Shown here in pieces: positions 47,056-55,817 of a stretch of 64,000 bases of DNA. The stretch is taken from assembly GCF_003546865.1 (NCBI RefSeq), contig NZ_CP023434.1:2294001-2358000 (forward strand), in the 5' to 3' direction. A program made the translations under genes and the position numbers. Positions within the stretch are counted from its first letter, which is position 1. Each line of letters opens with the position of its first letter. The notes beneath the pieces are model-generated. The model did no database searches and had not been told where the DNA came from. It saw only the letters and a program-made list of their open reading frames with translations. The DNA comes from Suicoccus acidiformans (GTDB lineage Bacteria > Bacillota > Bacilli > Lactobacillales > Aerococcaceae).

Positions 47056-48577
47056 GCTGAACCCCCTCATAGAAAGTTAAGGCATGTAGATACGCCTTGC
47101 CAGAAGCAATCAAGACATCAAAGTCAATCCCAGTACCGTTAAAGACGAAGCCTTCTGGTGTTTCAATTGCTACGTGAACTTGTGCCTGGGAATCGGCCCC
47201 CTTGGAAATTGCATCCACATAGTAATCAGTTAAACGCACCTCAATACCTAACATTTCATTAATCGTATTGTAAATAGCTTCGACTGAACCAGGCCCTTCG
47301 CCTGTATTCAGTAACATCTTATCCTTTTGAGAATCGTGGACAGATACGGTTGCGATATGTTTACCGTCTTCAAGGAACTGGACTTGCAAGCGTTCCAACT
47401 CAAAGCGTGCCCGGTCAGAAATATCTTGTCCTTGAGCCAAAGCATATAAGTCGGTTGTCGTCACCAATTTCTTCTTATCCGCTAAGTCTTTAAATTGCTT
47501 GAAGAGTTCGTTCACATGTTCTTTATCAGACATTTCAAAGCCTAATTGCTCCATACGGTCGACAAAGGCGTGACGGCCTGACAATTTACCAAGTGGCAAG
47601 TCATTGCCTGAGACACCCACTAATTGCGGAGTGATAATTTCATAGGTTTCTGGATTCTTCAAGACACCATCTTGATGAATGCCAGATTCATGGGCATAAG
47701 CATTCCCACCAATCACCGCTTTATTTCTTGGTACAGGCATCCCCGCCAAGCGACTAACCAAATCACTGGTTTGTTTCGTCTCAGATAATACAATCCCTGT
47801 TTCCATAACGTAGAAGTCTTTGCGAATGTGTAAGGCTACGGCGACTTCTTCCAAGGCCGTGTTGCCTGCTCGTTCACCAATGCCATTCACTGTTCCCTCA
47901 ACCCGGCGGGCCCCGTTCTCAATCGCTGCCAAGGCATTGGCCGTTGCCATTCCCAAATCATCATGGCAATGAGAAGAGAAGATAGCTTGGTCAAAAGACG
48001 GTACGGTGTCTTGTAAATGTTTGAACAATTGCCCGTACTCAGTTGGATTCGTATAGCCGACAGTATCTGGGATATTGATGATGCTGGCCCCAGATTGAAT
48101 AGCCGTCTCCACTACTTCACTCAAGTAATCCCACTCTGTACGTGTTGCATCTTCAGGCGAGAATTGGACTAAGTCGAATTTCTCCCGTGCATAGGCCACA
48201 TGTTCCTTGATCGAATCCAGTATTTCTTCTTTCGTCATATTCAATTTCGCTTCCCGGTGAATCGGACTGGTTGCAATAAAGACATGAATTTGACGATTCG
48301 GCACATCTTCCAAAGCTTCATAGCACCGGTCGATGTCGTGCTTATTACAACGCGCTAACCCGGCAACGGTTGCTTTCTTGACTGCTTTACCGATAGCTTG
48401 AACGGCCTCGAAATCTCCTTGGGACGTGACCGGGAAACCTGCTTCAATGACATCAATGCCCCAGGCTTCCAACTGAAGGGCAATTTGCACTTTGTCTTGT
48501 GTATTAAAATTAACGCCCGGTGTCTGCTCACCATCTCTAAGTGATGTGTCCAAGAAATATACGTAATTCTCTTTCAT
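47048..48577 (-). CDS. leuA: 2-isopropylmalate synthase
   Basis: LeuA condenses acetyl-CoA with 2-oxoisovalerate, the committed step of leucine synthesis. The 509-residue protein has the catalytic [15 protein letters not shown] near residue 10, the metal-binding [19 protein letters not shown] near residue 200 and [17 protein letters not shown]. The C-terminal 120 residues are the LeuA allosteric domain that binds leucine for feedback inhibition. I use the ATG at 48577 behind GGGAGG; an upstream in-frame ATG would run through the attenuator terminator. It is the first structural gene behind the Leu-codon leader. Confidence 0.95.
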   Translation of the reverse strand: MKENYVYFLDTSLRDGEQTPGVNFNTQDKVQIALQLEAWGIDVIEAGFPVTSQGDFEAVQAIGKAVKKATVAGLARCNKHDIDRCYEALEDVPNRQIHVFIATSPIHREAKLNMTKEEILDSIKEHVAYAREKFDLVQFSPEDATRTEWDYLSEVVETAIQSGASIINIPDTVGYTNPTEYGQLFKHLQDTVPSFDQAIFSSHCHDDLGMATANALAAIENGARRVEGTVNGIGERAGNTALEEVAVALHIRKDFYVMETGIVLSETKQTSDLVSRLAGMPVPRNKAVIGGNAYAHESGIHQDGVLKNPETYEIITPQLVGVSGNDLPLGKLSGRHAFVDRMEQLGFEMSDKEHVNELFKQFKDLADKKKLVTTTDLYALAQGQDISDRARFELERLQVQFLEDGKHIATVSVHDSQKDKMLLNTGEGPGSVEAIYNTINEMLGIEVRLTDYYVDAISKGADSQAQVHVAIETPEGFVFNGTGIDFDVLIASGKAYLHALTFYEGVQHA

Positions 48578-48597
48578 TGTAAACCTCCCATTTCCAT

Positions 48598-48629
48598 TTA
48601 AAAAAGCATCCCACGAATGGGATGCTTTT
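48598..48629 (-). terminator. Attenuator terminator before leuA
   Basis: On the minus strand AAAAGCATCCCA pairs perfectly with TGGGATGCTTTT around a four-base loop, and a T-run follows. It sits 20-25 bp upstream of the leuA start, between the leader peptide and the structural genes. Confidence 0.88.
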
Positions 48630-48691
48630 ATTACCCCATTCATGTAACGATGAATAGGTTTGCACTTTTATCATAAAAGTCCAAACCGCTA
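48601..48691 (-). promoter_or_regulatory. Transcription attenuator of the leu operon
   Basis: Directly after the leader peptide stop codon a long hairpin forms (48657-48687: GGTTTG / CAAACC plus ACTTTTA / TAAAAGT across one mismatch). A second element, GAATGGG on the minus strand (48641-48635), can pair with CCCATTC (48621-48615), which is the 5' half of the terminator stem. It would then block the terminator at 48602-48629. A small local hairpin, ATTCAT / ATGAAT (about 48637-48655), competes with that pairing. These exclusive folds plus four Leu codons fit attenuation by a stalled ribosome. Confidence 0.72.
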
Positions 48692-48757
48692 AGGTAATAA
48701 TAAGTTTAAAGAGTGAAACGACATTTCACTTTGCATTATTTGTTCCATCCAGTTCAT
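48689..48757 (-). CDS. leuL: Leucine leader peptide LeuL (leu attenuator)
   Basis: A 22-codon frame starts MNWMEQIMQSE and ends SLNLLLP before TAG. Four of its last six codons are UUA for leucine. AAAGGAG lies nine bases before the ATG. The stop codon touches the first leader hairpin. Stalling at the UUA codons when leucine is scarce would let the antiterminator form. The start lies only 22 bp after the stop codon of the upstream Sua5-like gene, so the leader may be transcribed from that gene's promoter. Confidence 0.72.
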   Translation of the reverse strand: MNWMEQIMQSEMSFHSLNLLLP

Positions 48758-48779
48758 CTCGTTCCACTCCTTTCAAAGC

Positions 48780-49586
48780 TTAGTAATATTGTCCGTGGCG
48801 ATAATCCCACGAATTCCAGTCTTTGGCTAAATGTGCCATAATCTCATCAACATAAAGTCCCTTACGAATTAATACTGGACAAGGTTCTACTTGACGTGAG
48901 TCAGGTGCTTGATCTTCGAGCAATGTACCCTCTTCATCAACGAAAGACACCATCACCCCTTGTTCATAGCGGGTTTCAACCGTTTCTTCAGGTTGGATTG
49001 AAGCCACATAATCATTGCCTTCAATGATTAAATCAGCCTCTTCAGCAATGCGCTCGCCAATACCTTCAACTAAACCGCGATTGCCTTTCCCAGATGGGTT
49101 AGCTGAGCTGGCAAACATTAAACCTTTATGGTCATCCCATAAGGCCTTAGAAATTTGCTCACCCGGTACACCAAACTTAATCACAAAGCAACTCGTTCCG
49201 CGACGATCCATCATTAATTCATCTGAGCCGTCTTGAGGAATATATTGCTTACCATTCTCAGACCAAGGTAAGATACAGCCTAATAATTCATCCTTATCCC
49301 AGCAAGTTTGGTATAACTTTTCAATATTCGGTGTTAATTGCGCTAACTCACGTAATTGCTCCATCGAACTTACTAGCACAACACCTGGTTTATTTAAGGC
49401 ACGTTTCTTCGCATCGAATTTACGCTCTAAACCTTTACGGTCACTTGTTCCGATGATGTAGCCAACTTTTGTAGGGACTACAATACAACCACCTTCACCC
49501 GACAAACGTTCGTAACCTTCTTGATGTAACTCGCCATCCCAATGGCGCAACTTGTCTGAATACTGATCCAAATTAATTAAAGACAT
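48780..49586 (-). CDS. Sua5/YrdC/YciO-family protein
   Basis: The 268-residue protein shows the YrdC-fold motifs GCIVVPTKVGYIIGTSDRKG near residue 33, FDAKKRALNKPGVVLVSS near residue 57 and the nucleotide site MFASSANPSGKGNRG near residue 155. Canonical members make threonylcarbamoyl-AMP for t6A tRNA modification. The C-terminal 70 residues do not look like the Sua5 extension, and this may be a divergent relative rather than the main TsaC. It precedes the leu leader in the same direction with a 22-bp gap and probably shares its transcript. GAGGAGG precedes the ATG. Confidence 0.72.
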   Translation of the reverse strand: MSLINLDQYSDKLRHWDGELHQEGYERLSGEGGCIVVPTKVGYIIGTSDRKGLERKFDAKKRALNKPGVVLVSSMEQLRELAQLTPNIEKLYQTCWDKDELLGCILPWSENGKQYIPQDGSDELMMDRRGTSCFVIKFGVPGEQISKALWDDHKGLMFASSANPSGKGNRGLVEGIGERIAEEADLIIEGNDYVASIQPEETVETRYEQGVMVSFVDEEGTLLEDQAPDSRQVEPCPVLIRKGLYVDEIMAHLAKDWNSWDYRHGQYY

Positions 49587-49709
49587 GTTGTCCTCCTCAT
49601 TTCAACTCATTATATTTTAATACTACCATCATTTTTCTATCATATCAACCACATTTTGCCAAAAAATCCTTAACTCGGAAAATTTTACGCCGCTCATTTC
49701 AAAAAAAGA

Positions 49710-49729
49710 CTGCATCCAATGAGATGCAG
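49710..49729 (-). terminator. Terminator after the second liv-binding protein gene
   Basis: CTGCATC (49710-49716) pairs with GATGCAG (49723-49729), and the minus strand continues into TCTTTTTTT. Confidence 0.8.
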
Positions 49730-49749
49730 CCCCTTGCTTCAATGAATGA

Positions 49750-50922
49750 TTATTCAACCGTTACATTGTGTACGTTTGCTACTTCACCTGCTTGAAGTTC
49801 GATAATAACCGCTGGTTTGACCGGGTTATGGTTTTCGTCAATCGCGAAGGTTCCTGTGACCCCTTCAAAGTCAGTCGTTGCAGCAATTGCAGCCGTTACC
49901 GCTTGCTTATCGGTAGAGCCGGCACGTTCAATTGCATCAAAGATTAACATTGCAGCATCATAGCCTAAGGCAGTCCACGTTCCACCTTCTTTGCCAAATT
50001 CTGCTTCAAAAGCCGCTAAGTAGTCTTGAACAACTGCTTCTTCACTTTCAGTTGAGAAGTGGTCTGTATAATACACGTTATTGGCATTTTCAGTACCTGC
50101 TAATTCAACCAGCACTTCACTTGAGAAGCCGTCTGGTCCAACAATAGCTTGGTCAAGACCTAATTCGCGTGCTTGTTTAATAATCAAGCCCGCTTCGGTA
50201 TAGTAAGATGGAATATAGATGACATCAAATTCTTGGCCTACTAATGAAGATAGAATTGCCGAGAAGTCTGTATCCCCTGCCGTGAAAGCTTGTTCACTGA
50301 CAATGCTGCCCCCACGCTTTTCAAATTCGGCCGTAAAGTTATCCGCTAAACCACGTGAATAGTCAGATGCTTGGTCAACTAAAATTACCGCAGACTTCGC
50401 TTCTAAATTATCCGCTGCAAAAGCTGCCCCAGCTAAACCTTGATAAGCATTCGAGAAACATACACGGAAAATATACTCTAAGACATTCCCACTTGCATCA
50501 AACGTTAAGTCATCTCCGGTAGCTGCTGGCAATACGTTCGGAATTCCCGCTTCCGTCAGAATCGGAATACCTGCTTCAGTTGTTCCGGTTAAGGCTGGAC
50601 CAACAACCCCAACAACATCCTCAGAAGCCAGTCTTTGAGCTACGGATGCTGATTCCGTTACTTGACTCTTATTATCATAGCTTACAATTTCAACTTCTTG
50701 TCCGTCTAGGAGTCCACCATTCTCATTCACTTCTTTAACAGCTAATTCTAAACCTTCTAACATTTGTGTGCCGTATGAAGCTGCGTCCCCTGATAATTCA
50801 TAATTTGCCCCAATTTTAATGGTCTCTTGTGCATATACAGGGCTCGTTGCGGCAAATACAGATACTGCAGTCATTGTTGCAAGCATCGCTTTACGCATCA
50901 TCTTTGTAAAATTTCCTGACAT
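49750..50922 (-). CDS. Second branched-chain amino acid-binding protein (orphan LivJ paralogue)
   Basis: The 390-residue protein has a signal peptide ending near VYA-QE without a lipobox Cys and a Leu/Ile/Val-binding fold: IKIGANYELSGDAASYGTQM, VVGVVGPALTGTTEAGIPIL and FEGVTGTFAIDENHNPVKPA. It is closely similar to the LivJ at 39666-40832 over its full length. It is not next to permease or ATPase genes and has its own terminator, so it probably shares LivHMGF and broadens substrate range or conditions of use. The ATG at 50922 follows GGGAGGACGCAAG. Confidence 0.9.
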   Translation of the reverse strand: MSGNFTKMMRKAMLATMTAVSVFAATSPVYAQETIKIGANYELSGDAASYGTQMLEGLELAVKEVNENGGLLDGQEVEIVSYDNKSQVTESASVAQRLASEDVVGVVGPALTGTTEAGIPILTEAGIPNVLPAATGDDLTFDASGNVLEYIFRVCFSNAYQGLAGAAFAADNLEAKSAVILVDQASDYSRGLADNFTAEFEKRGGSIVSEQAFTAGDTDFSAILSSLVGQEFDVIYIPSYYTEAGLIIKQARELGLDQAIVGPDGFSSEVLVELAGTENANNVYYTDHFSTESEEAVVQDYLAAFEAEFGKEGGTWTALGYDAAMLIFDAIERAGSTDKQAVTAAIAATTDFEGVTGTFAIDENHNPVKPAVIIELQAGEVANVHNVTVE

Positions 50923-51110
50923 CTTGCGTCCTCCCTTAAAAATAATACACACATTATAGCAAACAAAATGAGAGAAAGCTAGTGCCTTCTCATGAGAAAC
51001 TCATCGTTCGGTATATATTGAAGGAAGTCGATTGCATTGAATGGGTCTTTAAGCAAGTATTTAAGGGATAATACTCGGTTAAAATTTAGCTCAAAAGTCA
51101 CACTAGCGAA

Positions 51111-52232
51111 TTATTCTCTCACCTTCGCTCCCAATACCCCTAGACTCATCGGTGAATCTTCCTGTCCTAGGCCTAAGCCCAATTGCCACCTTATACTCCC
51201 ATCTTCAAGATTCAGGACACGTACATTCGAACGCCCTTCCGCTTGCGTATCGCTTAGAACCAGAGCACCATGATCTACTGAATAAACGGTATCCTCATTA
51301 AGCTGCATATGATGGACTTCTCGAAAGCTACCCTCTTTGAATTCATAGACTTCAAGTTTATGGTCCAAACGCTGAAGAACGGCATAAACACGTGAATCTT
51401 TCGATAAGACATGCACGGCTTCCCTTGGTTCTACATTCAAGGCTTCTGTTAAATCAATCTGGGTGACTCTTCCATCTTGAGGTTGAATTTGTGTGAGCAT
51501 GAATTTATCCTGTATGTAATTATAGGCCAGAATAGCATGCTCACGCCCTAGACTTGACTCCTCAATATTATTCATCCCCAAGGTCACTTCCTCCCAATTA
51601 TCTAATGGGATAGACTTTTCTTCGATGACTTGCACGTTTGACAAGTCGAAGGCCAGTTGTATCAACCTAGACTGCTCAGCTTGATCAATATAGAATAAGA
51701 GGTATAACCTACTATCCACCATAGCACGACTGATGACACTGCAACTAACAGTGTCCATCGGCATTTCGAATCGATAGTGCCCCTCTGTGGCTTTCTCCGG
51801 AGTCGTCAAGACATAGGTCAAGTCTTGACCCTGTAACCACTGATCAATCCATAGATAGTTATTCTCGGCTAGCTTCAATGGTATTTTTGAGCGGATATCG
51901 GGCCTGTCGAACAAAGGATATTGACCTAAGGTTTCTGCTTTTAATTCACTCATATTATCTGTCCAAATATCCAAATAGCCCGTGTTTTGGTAAAAGTTAT
52001 CCTTTGTGCTGACAATGAAAGGATAGACGAATCCTTGAAACTGACCACGGTTCGTTAAGCCATAACCTAAACTTCCCAAACTCTCCCCTAAATCAATCGC
52101 TTGCCGGTCCCCTGATTCTTCCGTTACACTAATTCGATAGAAATCTTGCTTGAAATAAAGCACGGTACACATGATTGTCATAAGCGTCATCCCGATTAAA
52201 AGCCAAGGATAAATTCTTCGCTTCATCTTCAC
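51111..52232 (-). CDS. Membrane-anchored extracytoplasmic protein of YtrA-type operon, function unknown
   Basis: A single N-terminal membrane helix (about residues 8-28) anchors a 345-residue external domain. Repeated strands such as YVLTTPEKATEGHYRFEMP, RLYLLFYIDQAEQSRLIQLA and RVYAVLQRLDHKLEVYEFKE suggest a beta-propeller-like fold, but I recognise no family. It ends a GntR-ATPase-permease operon, 6 bp after the permease gene. In such operons the last gene often encodes an accessory surface component; that role is inferred from position only. Confidence 0.65.
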   Translation of the reverse strand: MKMKRRIYPWLLIGMTLMTIMCTVLYFKQDFYRISVTEESGDRQAIDLGESLGSLGYGLTNRGQFQGFVYPFIVSTKDNFYQNTGYLDIWTDNMSELKAETLGQYPLFDRPDIRSKIPLKLAENNYLWIDQWLQGQDLTYVLTTPEKATEGHYRFEMPMDTVSCSVISRAMVDSRLYLLFYIDQAEQSRLIQLAFDLSNVQVIEEKSIPLDNWEEVTLGMNNIEESSLGREHAILAYNYIQDKFMLTQIQPQDGRVTQIDLTEALNVEPREAVHVLSKDSRVYAVLQRLDHKLEVYEFKEGSFREVHHMQLNEDTVYSVDHGALVLSDTQAEGRSNVRVLNLEDGSIRWQLGLGLGQEDSPMSLGVLGAKVRE

Positions 52233-52238
52233 CCCTCC

Positions 52239-53042
52239 TTAAATTGCGACATAACGATCCATGAGCCATTTCATAAAGATCAATTGCCCTAGCATAAATA
52301 CAATTACACTCACAAATAACAAGGCATAACGTGTCACCTCTCCGGGAAGAAAGTCCAACTGGTAGTACCAGCGCACATACAACGTCACACTCACAAAAGA
52401 GATAGTAGCGAACACGGCTGTATGAAACAGTTTACGCGGAAGCGTTAAATCCCTCCGACTCAACAGGAGAATAACAGCATTAGTCAACGCTAAGTAAAAG
52501 CCAATACCAATACTATAGTTCAAAAACCAAGCCTTAGGAGTTATCGGTAAATAAAGACGCGTCACACTCATGGCCTGAATATATTCAGCCGGTGCAACAA
52601 TTGCTTGATAATAAGGAAGGAAACGTCCCGCCAAAATATTAGTTAATCCAATCAAGAGCATTTGGACACAGAGCATTCCTCCCGCCATCAATAAAGTACT
52701 GAAGACTTTAGCCAGAGCAACCGGAAAGCGACTTTCTGGCAAGAGCAGTAAGCGTTGAATATAGTTGCCTTGAAAGTACCACTCTCGTACCCAACTGAAC
52801 AAACTATAACCCAGCAAACCCAAGACTCCCGCACTTACAATAAGCAAATAAGGTTTACTGCCATCAAATAATTGATACAAAGAAATCATGTTCGCATAGC
52901 CTTCTTGAATTTGGCGTAAACTAACAGTAATTCGCCAAATGATGTGCATCGTCTCAGCCAGAATCAACCCTATTAGAAATACGCTGTAAAATTTCTGACT
53001 TCGCTCTAATTCATCAAGCGTTAAATTCCAAAACTTCTTCAT
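52239..53042 (-). CDS. ABC transporter permease-like membrane protein
   Basis: The 267-residue protein has six predicted membrane helices (about residues 18-38, 53-75, 107-135, 170-195, 206-226 and 234-256) and no catalytic motif. It directly follows an ABC ATPase gene (the start codon abuts that gene's stop) in a GntR-controlled operon, which marks it as the membrane partner. The substrate is unknown; related YtrA-type systems respond to cell-wall antibiotics. Confidence 0.72.
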   Translation of the reverse strand: MKKFWNLTLDELERSQKFYSVFLIGLILAETMHIIWRITVSLRQIQEGYANMISLYQLFDGSKPYLLIVSAGVLGLLGYSLFSWVREWYFQGNYIQRLLLLPESRFPVALAKVFSTLLMAGGMLCVQMLLIGLTNILAGRFLPYYQAIVAPAEYIQAMSVTRLYLPITPKAWFLNYSIGIGFYLALTNAVILLLSRRDLTLPRKLFHTAVFATISFVSVTLYVRWYYQLDFLPGEVTRYALLFVSVIVFMLGQLIFMKWLMDRYVAI

Positions 53043-53726
53043 TTAGTACACCTCCCGCATCACATCAACCATTGACTGCCCCGATTCTTCCCGCACTGCT
53101 TCGGGTGAGAATTCATAGGCAATCGCACCGTCTTTCAATAATAAGGCACGGTCGACAATACTCTCCAACTCATCAATTTGATGGGAGGCGATTAATACAC
53201 CTTGCCCTTCGACTAATTCACTCGTTAAGGCACGAGATATCTCCTCGCGCGTGAACAAGTCAATCCCTGAGAACGGCTCATCCATTAGTATGTATGATGT
53301 ATCCAAACTCATCCCCATTAAAAGATTAGCTTTAGCCACATTCCCTTTGGACAAATGCGCAATCTGATCATCGGCATTTAATTGGAAAAAATCGAGACAT
53401 CGCTGGGCGCGTCCCTCTTGGTAACAGGGATAGTAACGCGCGAGTAAGTCTAGATTATAACGAATAGTCTCTTGCTTCAGCCCAACGAATTGATCAGAAA
53501 TATAGCTAATTTGATCTAATGAGCTAAAGTCAACTGGCTTTCCATCTATACTTACTGCTCCTTGATCTGGACGCAAGAGCTGCATCAATATTTGCATTAA
53601 GGTAGTCTTGCCTGTGCCATTCAGCCCAATTAACGCAACTACTTCTCCTGGCTCTAATGTTAATGAGACGTCTTGTAAGACACTTCGTTTACCATAGTGC
53701 TTGTAAATATGTCTAGCCTCTAACAT
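53043..53726 (-). CDS. ABC transporter ATP-binding protein (YtrB-like)
   Basis: The 227-residue ATPase has Walker A GLNGTGKTT near residue 33, an unusual signature LSKGNVAKANL near residue 126 and Walker B ILMDEPFSGID near residue 146, then the H-loop IASHQ. The LSKG signature and DEPFSGID are typical of the YtrB/EcsA-like exporters. It overlaps the GntR gene by 7 bp. Confidence 0.9.
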   Translation of the reverse strand: MLEARHIYKHYGKRSVLQDVSLTLEPGEVVALIGLNGTGKTTLMQILMQLLRPDQGAVSIDGKPVDFSSLDQISYISDQFVGLKQETIRYNLDLLARYYPCYQEGRAQRCLDFFQLNADDQIAHLSKGNVAKANLLMGMSLDTSYILMDEPFSGIDLFTREEISRALTSELVEGQGVLIASHQIDELESIVDRALLLKDGAIAYEFSPEAVREESGQSMVDVMREVY

Positions 53727-54082
53727 GATTCATCCTCCAATCTTTCTAATTCTTCTACCACCTGCTCTAAGCTGAGTCCTATCGCTTGGGTAGCTTCGTA
53801 AAACTCGCGGATAAGTTTATGAATTCGTTCCGCCTTCAAGGCTTCCAGTACGCCAACCTCTTCGGTTACCCGGCTCGGCACATTCGGTTCCGTCACGATA
53901 ATATCTGCATCCTCCAATAACTGATAGGCTCTTTGTACCGTATTCGGATTTACCTTGTGTGTTTGGGCATATTCCCGCCTGGATGGCAGACGATCTCCAG
54001 GTTCAAGCTTCCCTTGTAAGATTTCCACTTTAATTTCTCGAGCAATTTGCTGGTAAATCGGCTCTCTTTTGTTGTATTTCAC
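53720..54082 (-). CDS. GntR-family regulator, YtrA subfamily
   Basis: The 120-residue protein is a GntR winged helix (PIYQQIAREIKVEILQGKLE, then GDRLPSRREYAQTHKVNPNT and VQRAYQLLEDADII) plus a short helical C-terminus, the layout of the small YtrA subfamily. It opens the operon for an ATPase, a permease and a surface protein and should repress it. A 20-bp palindrome overlapping its own promoter is the likely operator. Confidence 0.92.
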   Translation of the reverse strand: MKYNKREPIYQQIAREIKVEILQGKLEPGDRLPSRREYAQTHKVNPNTVQRAYQLLEDADIIVTEPNVPSRVTEEVGVLEALKAERIHKLIREFYEATQAIGLSLEQVVEELERLEDESC

Positions 54083-54126
54083 TCGATCACCCCAAACTGT
54101 ATTATGAACTTAGTACACTCCCTGTC

Positions 54127-54158
54127 TGTATTATATACATAATACACTTTGGGCGCAA
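54127..54158 (-). promoter_or_regulatory. Promoter and palindromic operator of the GntR-ABC operon
   Basis: On the minus strand TTGCGC (54158-54153) and TATAAT (54135-54130) are 17 bp apart. The palindrome TGTATTAT-ATAC-ATAATACA at 54127-54146 covers the -10 box. A related half site, GTGTACTA, lies just downstream near 54112-54119. The position suits autorepression by the YtrA-type protein. Confidence 0.75.
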
Positions 54159-54322
54159 GCATTATCTGCTGAATATACTTGTTAAATAGAACTTGCTATG
54201 AAGACATTTATACTAGTCATTTATTCTAGGTTCTAAGGTTTTAAATGAACTGAGGCAACCGATTTATCTAGCGAGAAATTTGAGTTTTACTTATCTTAAT
54301 TAATAATAAGGAGTGATTGTAC

Positions 54323-54830
54323 ATGATGAAAAGGATTTTAACGTCTCTCGTGCTAATATCTTTTGCATTGCCGACCAGTACTGTATCTGCTCAATATAGC
54401 ATGGATATTGATGATGCTACTTTTGCTGTATTAGGCAATGACAAATTGTCCATGCCGACGAAGCTTATGTTCTCGGCCAATTAGTCGAAGTCTTTGAATA
54501 TGTTGCCGAAGTCGTCTTCCGCTCAACCGATCTCACTTACTTCATCTTATTAACAGATAAAGTCGTACTATACGCCTAAAATAAGTCATGCAAGGTGACA
54601 CCGATGGACTAGTCTGGTGGGAGGAGTTCAAATATCAATTCTCAGGCCTATCAGAAGTCATGACCGAAGAATTAACCGTATCTTATTCCGTAGTAGTTCT
54701 GAATCATTTAGACGTTGAACAAATCTCTTAGCCCCGCAAGGCGGCAGAGTCGCTTATATCTTCGTAGGAAATTTACCCAATGATGGACATAGATGATGGA
54801 TTAATCGATTTAATTGAACGGAGTTAACAT
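54323..54830 (+). pseudogene. Decayed gene for an exported protein
   Basis: A good ribosome site (AAGGAGTG) precedes MMKRILTSLVLISFALPTST, a clear signal peptide, but the frame stops at 54484. Coding-like sequence continues in another frame as VHADEAYVLGQLVEVFEYVA and VVFRSTDLTYFILLTDKV to a stop at 54579, then as TDGLVWWEEFKYQFSGLSEV and finally APQGGRVAYIFVGNLPNDG. At least three frame changes or stops break it. I do not recognise the family. A terminator-like hairpin follows at 54854. Confidence 0.65.
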
Positions 54831-54853
54831 TGAATGCTTTGTATGTACGAAGC

Positions 54854-54895
54854 GCCAACCAGTCTAAGTCGTATTTGGCAGTTGGTTGGCTTTTT
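54854..54895 (+). terminator. Terminator after the decayed exported-protein gene
   Basis: GCCAACC (54854-54860) pairs with GGTTGGC (54884-54890), followed by TTTTT. It suggests that the decayed sequence was once a complete transcription unit. Confidence 0.7.
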
Positions 54896-55119
54896 ATTGT
54901 TACTTGGCCCAACTCAAGGCCTCACCCTCCAATACTACCTATAAGATAGCTCAGCAAAGGTGACCTTCGCTATGAAGCACAAATTCATAGCTCATAAACA
55001 TATGACTATATGATAGCAATTCAACTTAATTACCTTTACTCATAGCAACCTCTGAGTCGGAATTCAACATAGCTAGCATCAACAATAGTACTCAAGACCA
55101 ATTCTTCCGAAAGTTCTGA

Positions 55120-55750
55120 AGGTATGCCAGCCTTCACTGCGATTGATACCATAAACTTCGACAAATTAGCAATACTCCCATGCTGTAACCCAGAAGTTGC
55201 GGAGAGTTAAATCTTACGGTTCCCCAGGTAATGCGACGCACTATCTCGTTGCGCTTAATAAAATATCCTTGTATCCGCTAAACAAAGCTATTATGAAGCA
55301 TTTGAGTCTATCGGGCAGGTCGCCGATCCAAGTACCAGATGTAATTCAAGGTGCCAGTGTCCTTGCCCAAGTTGACGGATATGCTGTCGCTTGGGACAAG
55401 GCATACCCAATGAAAATTGGCTACTATATGCCAACCGCAATGCAAGCCGATGTTCACCCTTAATTTGACCCGCAGTAGTAGGTATATCCTAAGCCTGATA
55501 GGTATTTGTGGCGAGATGCTACCAGACATCAAGCATGACTTACATTAAGCGAAAGTCCTCGACCTGAGCAACTAATTGTTGCGCCCTAACATTATCAAGA
55601 CTCTGCCGATTGCGTAACCGATATAGTTGGTCTTGCTGATGGCATCAGCCAGATCTTGCCCGAAGATAAGGCTAGCGATGTGAAAGCATTGCAGGAGGAG
55701 CAAAGTCTGGCCTTGTTTGAGAGTGGTGTTAATGATACTCGTCCTTGACC
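55120..55750 (+). pseudogene. Second decayed coding region, family unknown
   Basis: Protein-like pieces appear in shifting frames: MPAFTAIDTINFDKLAILP, SYGSPGNATHYLVALNK, SAKQSYYEAFESIGQVADP, ASVLAQVDGYAVAWDKAYP and ADCVTDIVGLADGISQILPE with an end near 55748. An 88-codon open piece at 55197-55463 is part of this and is unlikely to be a gene by itself, as it lacks a ribosome site and mixes frames. The content suggests an alpha/beta enzyme or binding protein destroyed by several indels. I cannot name it. Confidence 0.5.
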
Positions 55751-55817
55751 TGCATCAAGCTTTTCAGCTCTTTCCTATGATACAATCATCTTAACAAGTA
55801 TATAAGGAGGCGATACC

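Noticed and set aside
48578..48643. Longer leuA starting at 48643
   Set aside because: It would translate through the attenuator terminator hairpin and adds residues not seen in LeuA; 48577 has a GGGAGG site.
55197..55463. 88-codon open frame as a separate gene
   Set aside because: No ribosome site, and neighbouring protein-like pieces in other frames show that it is part of a decayed region.
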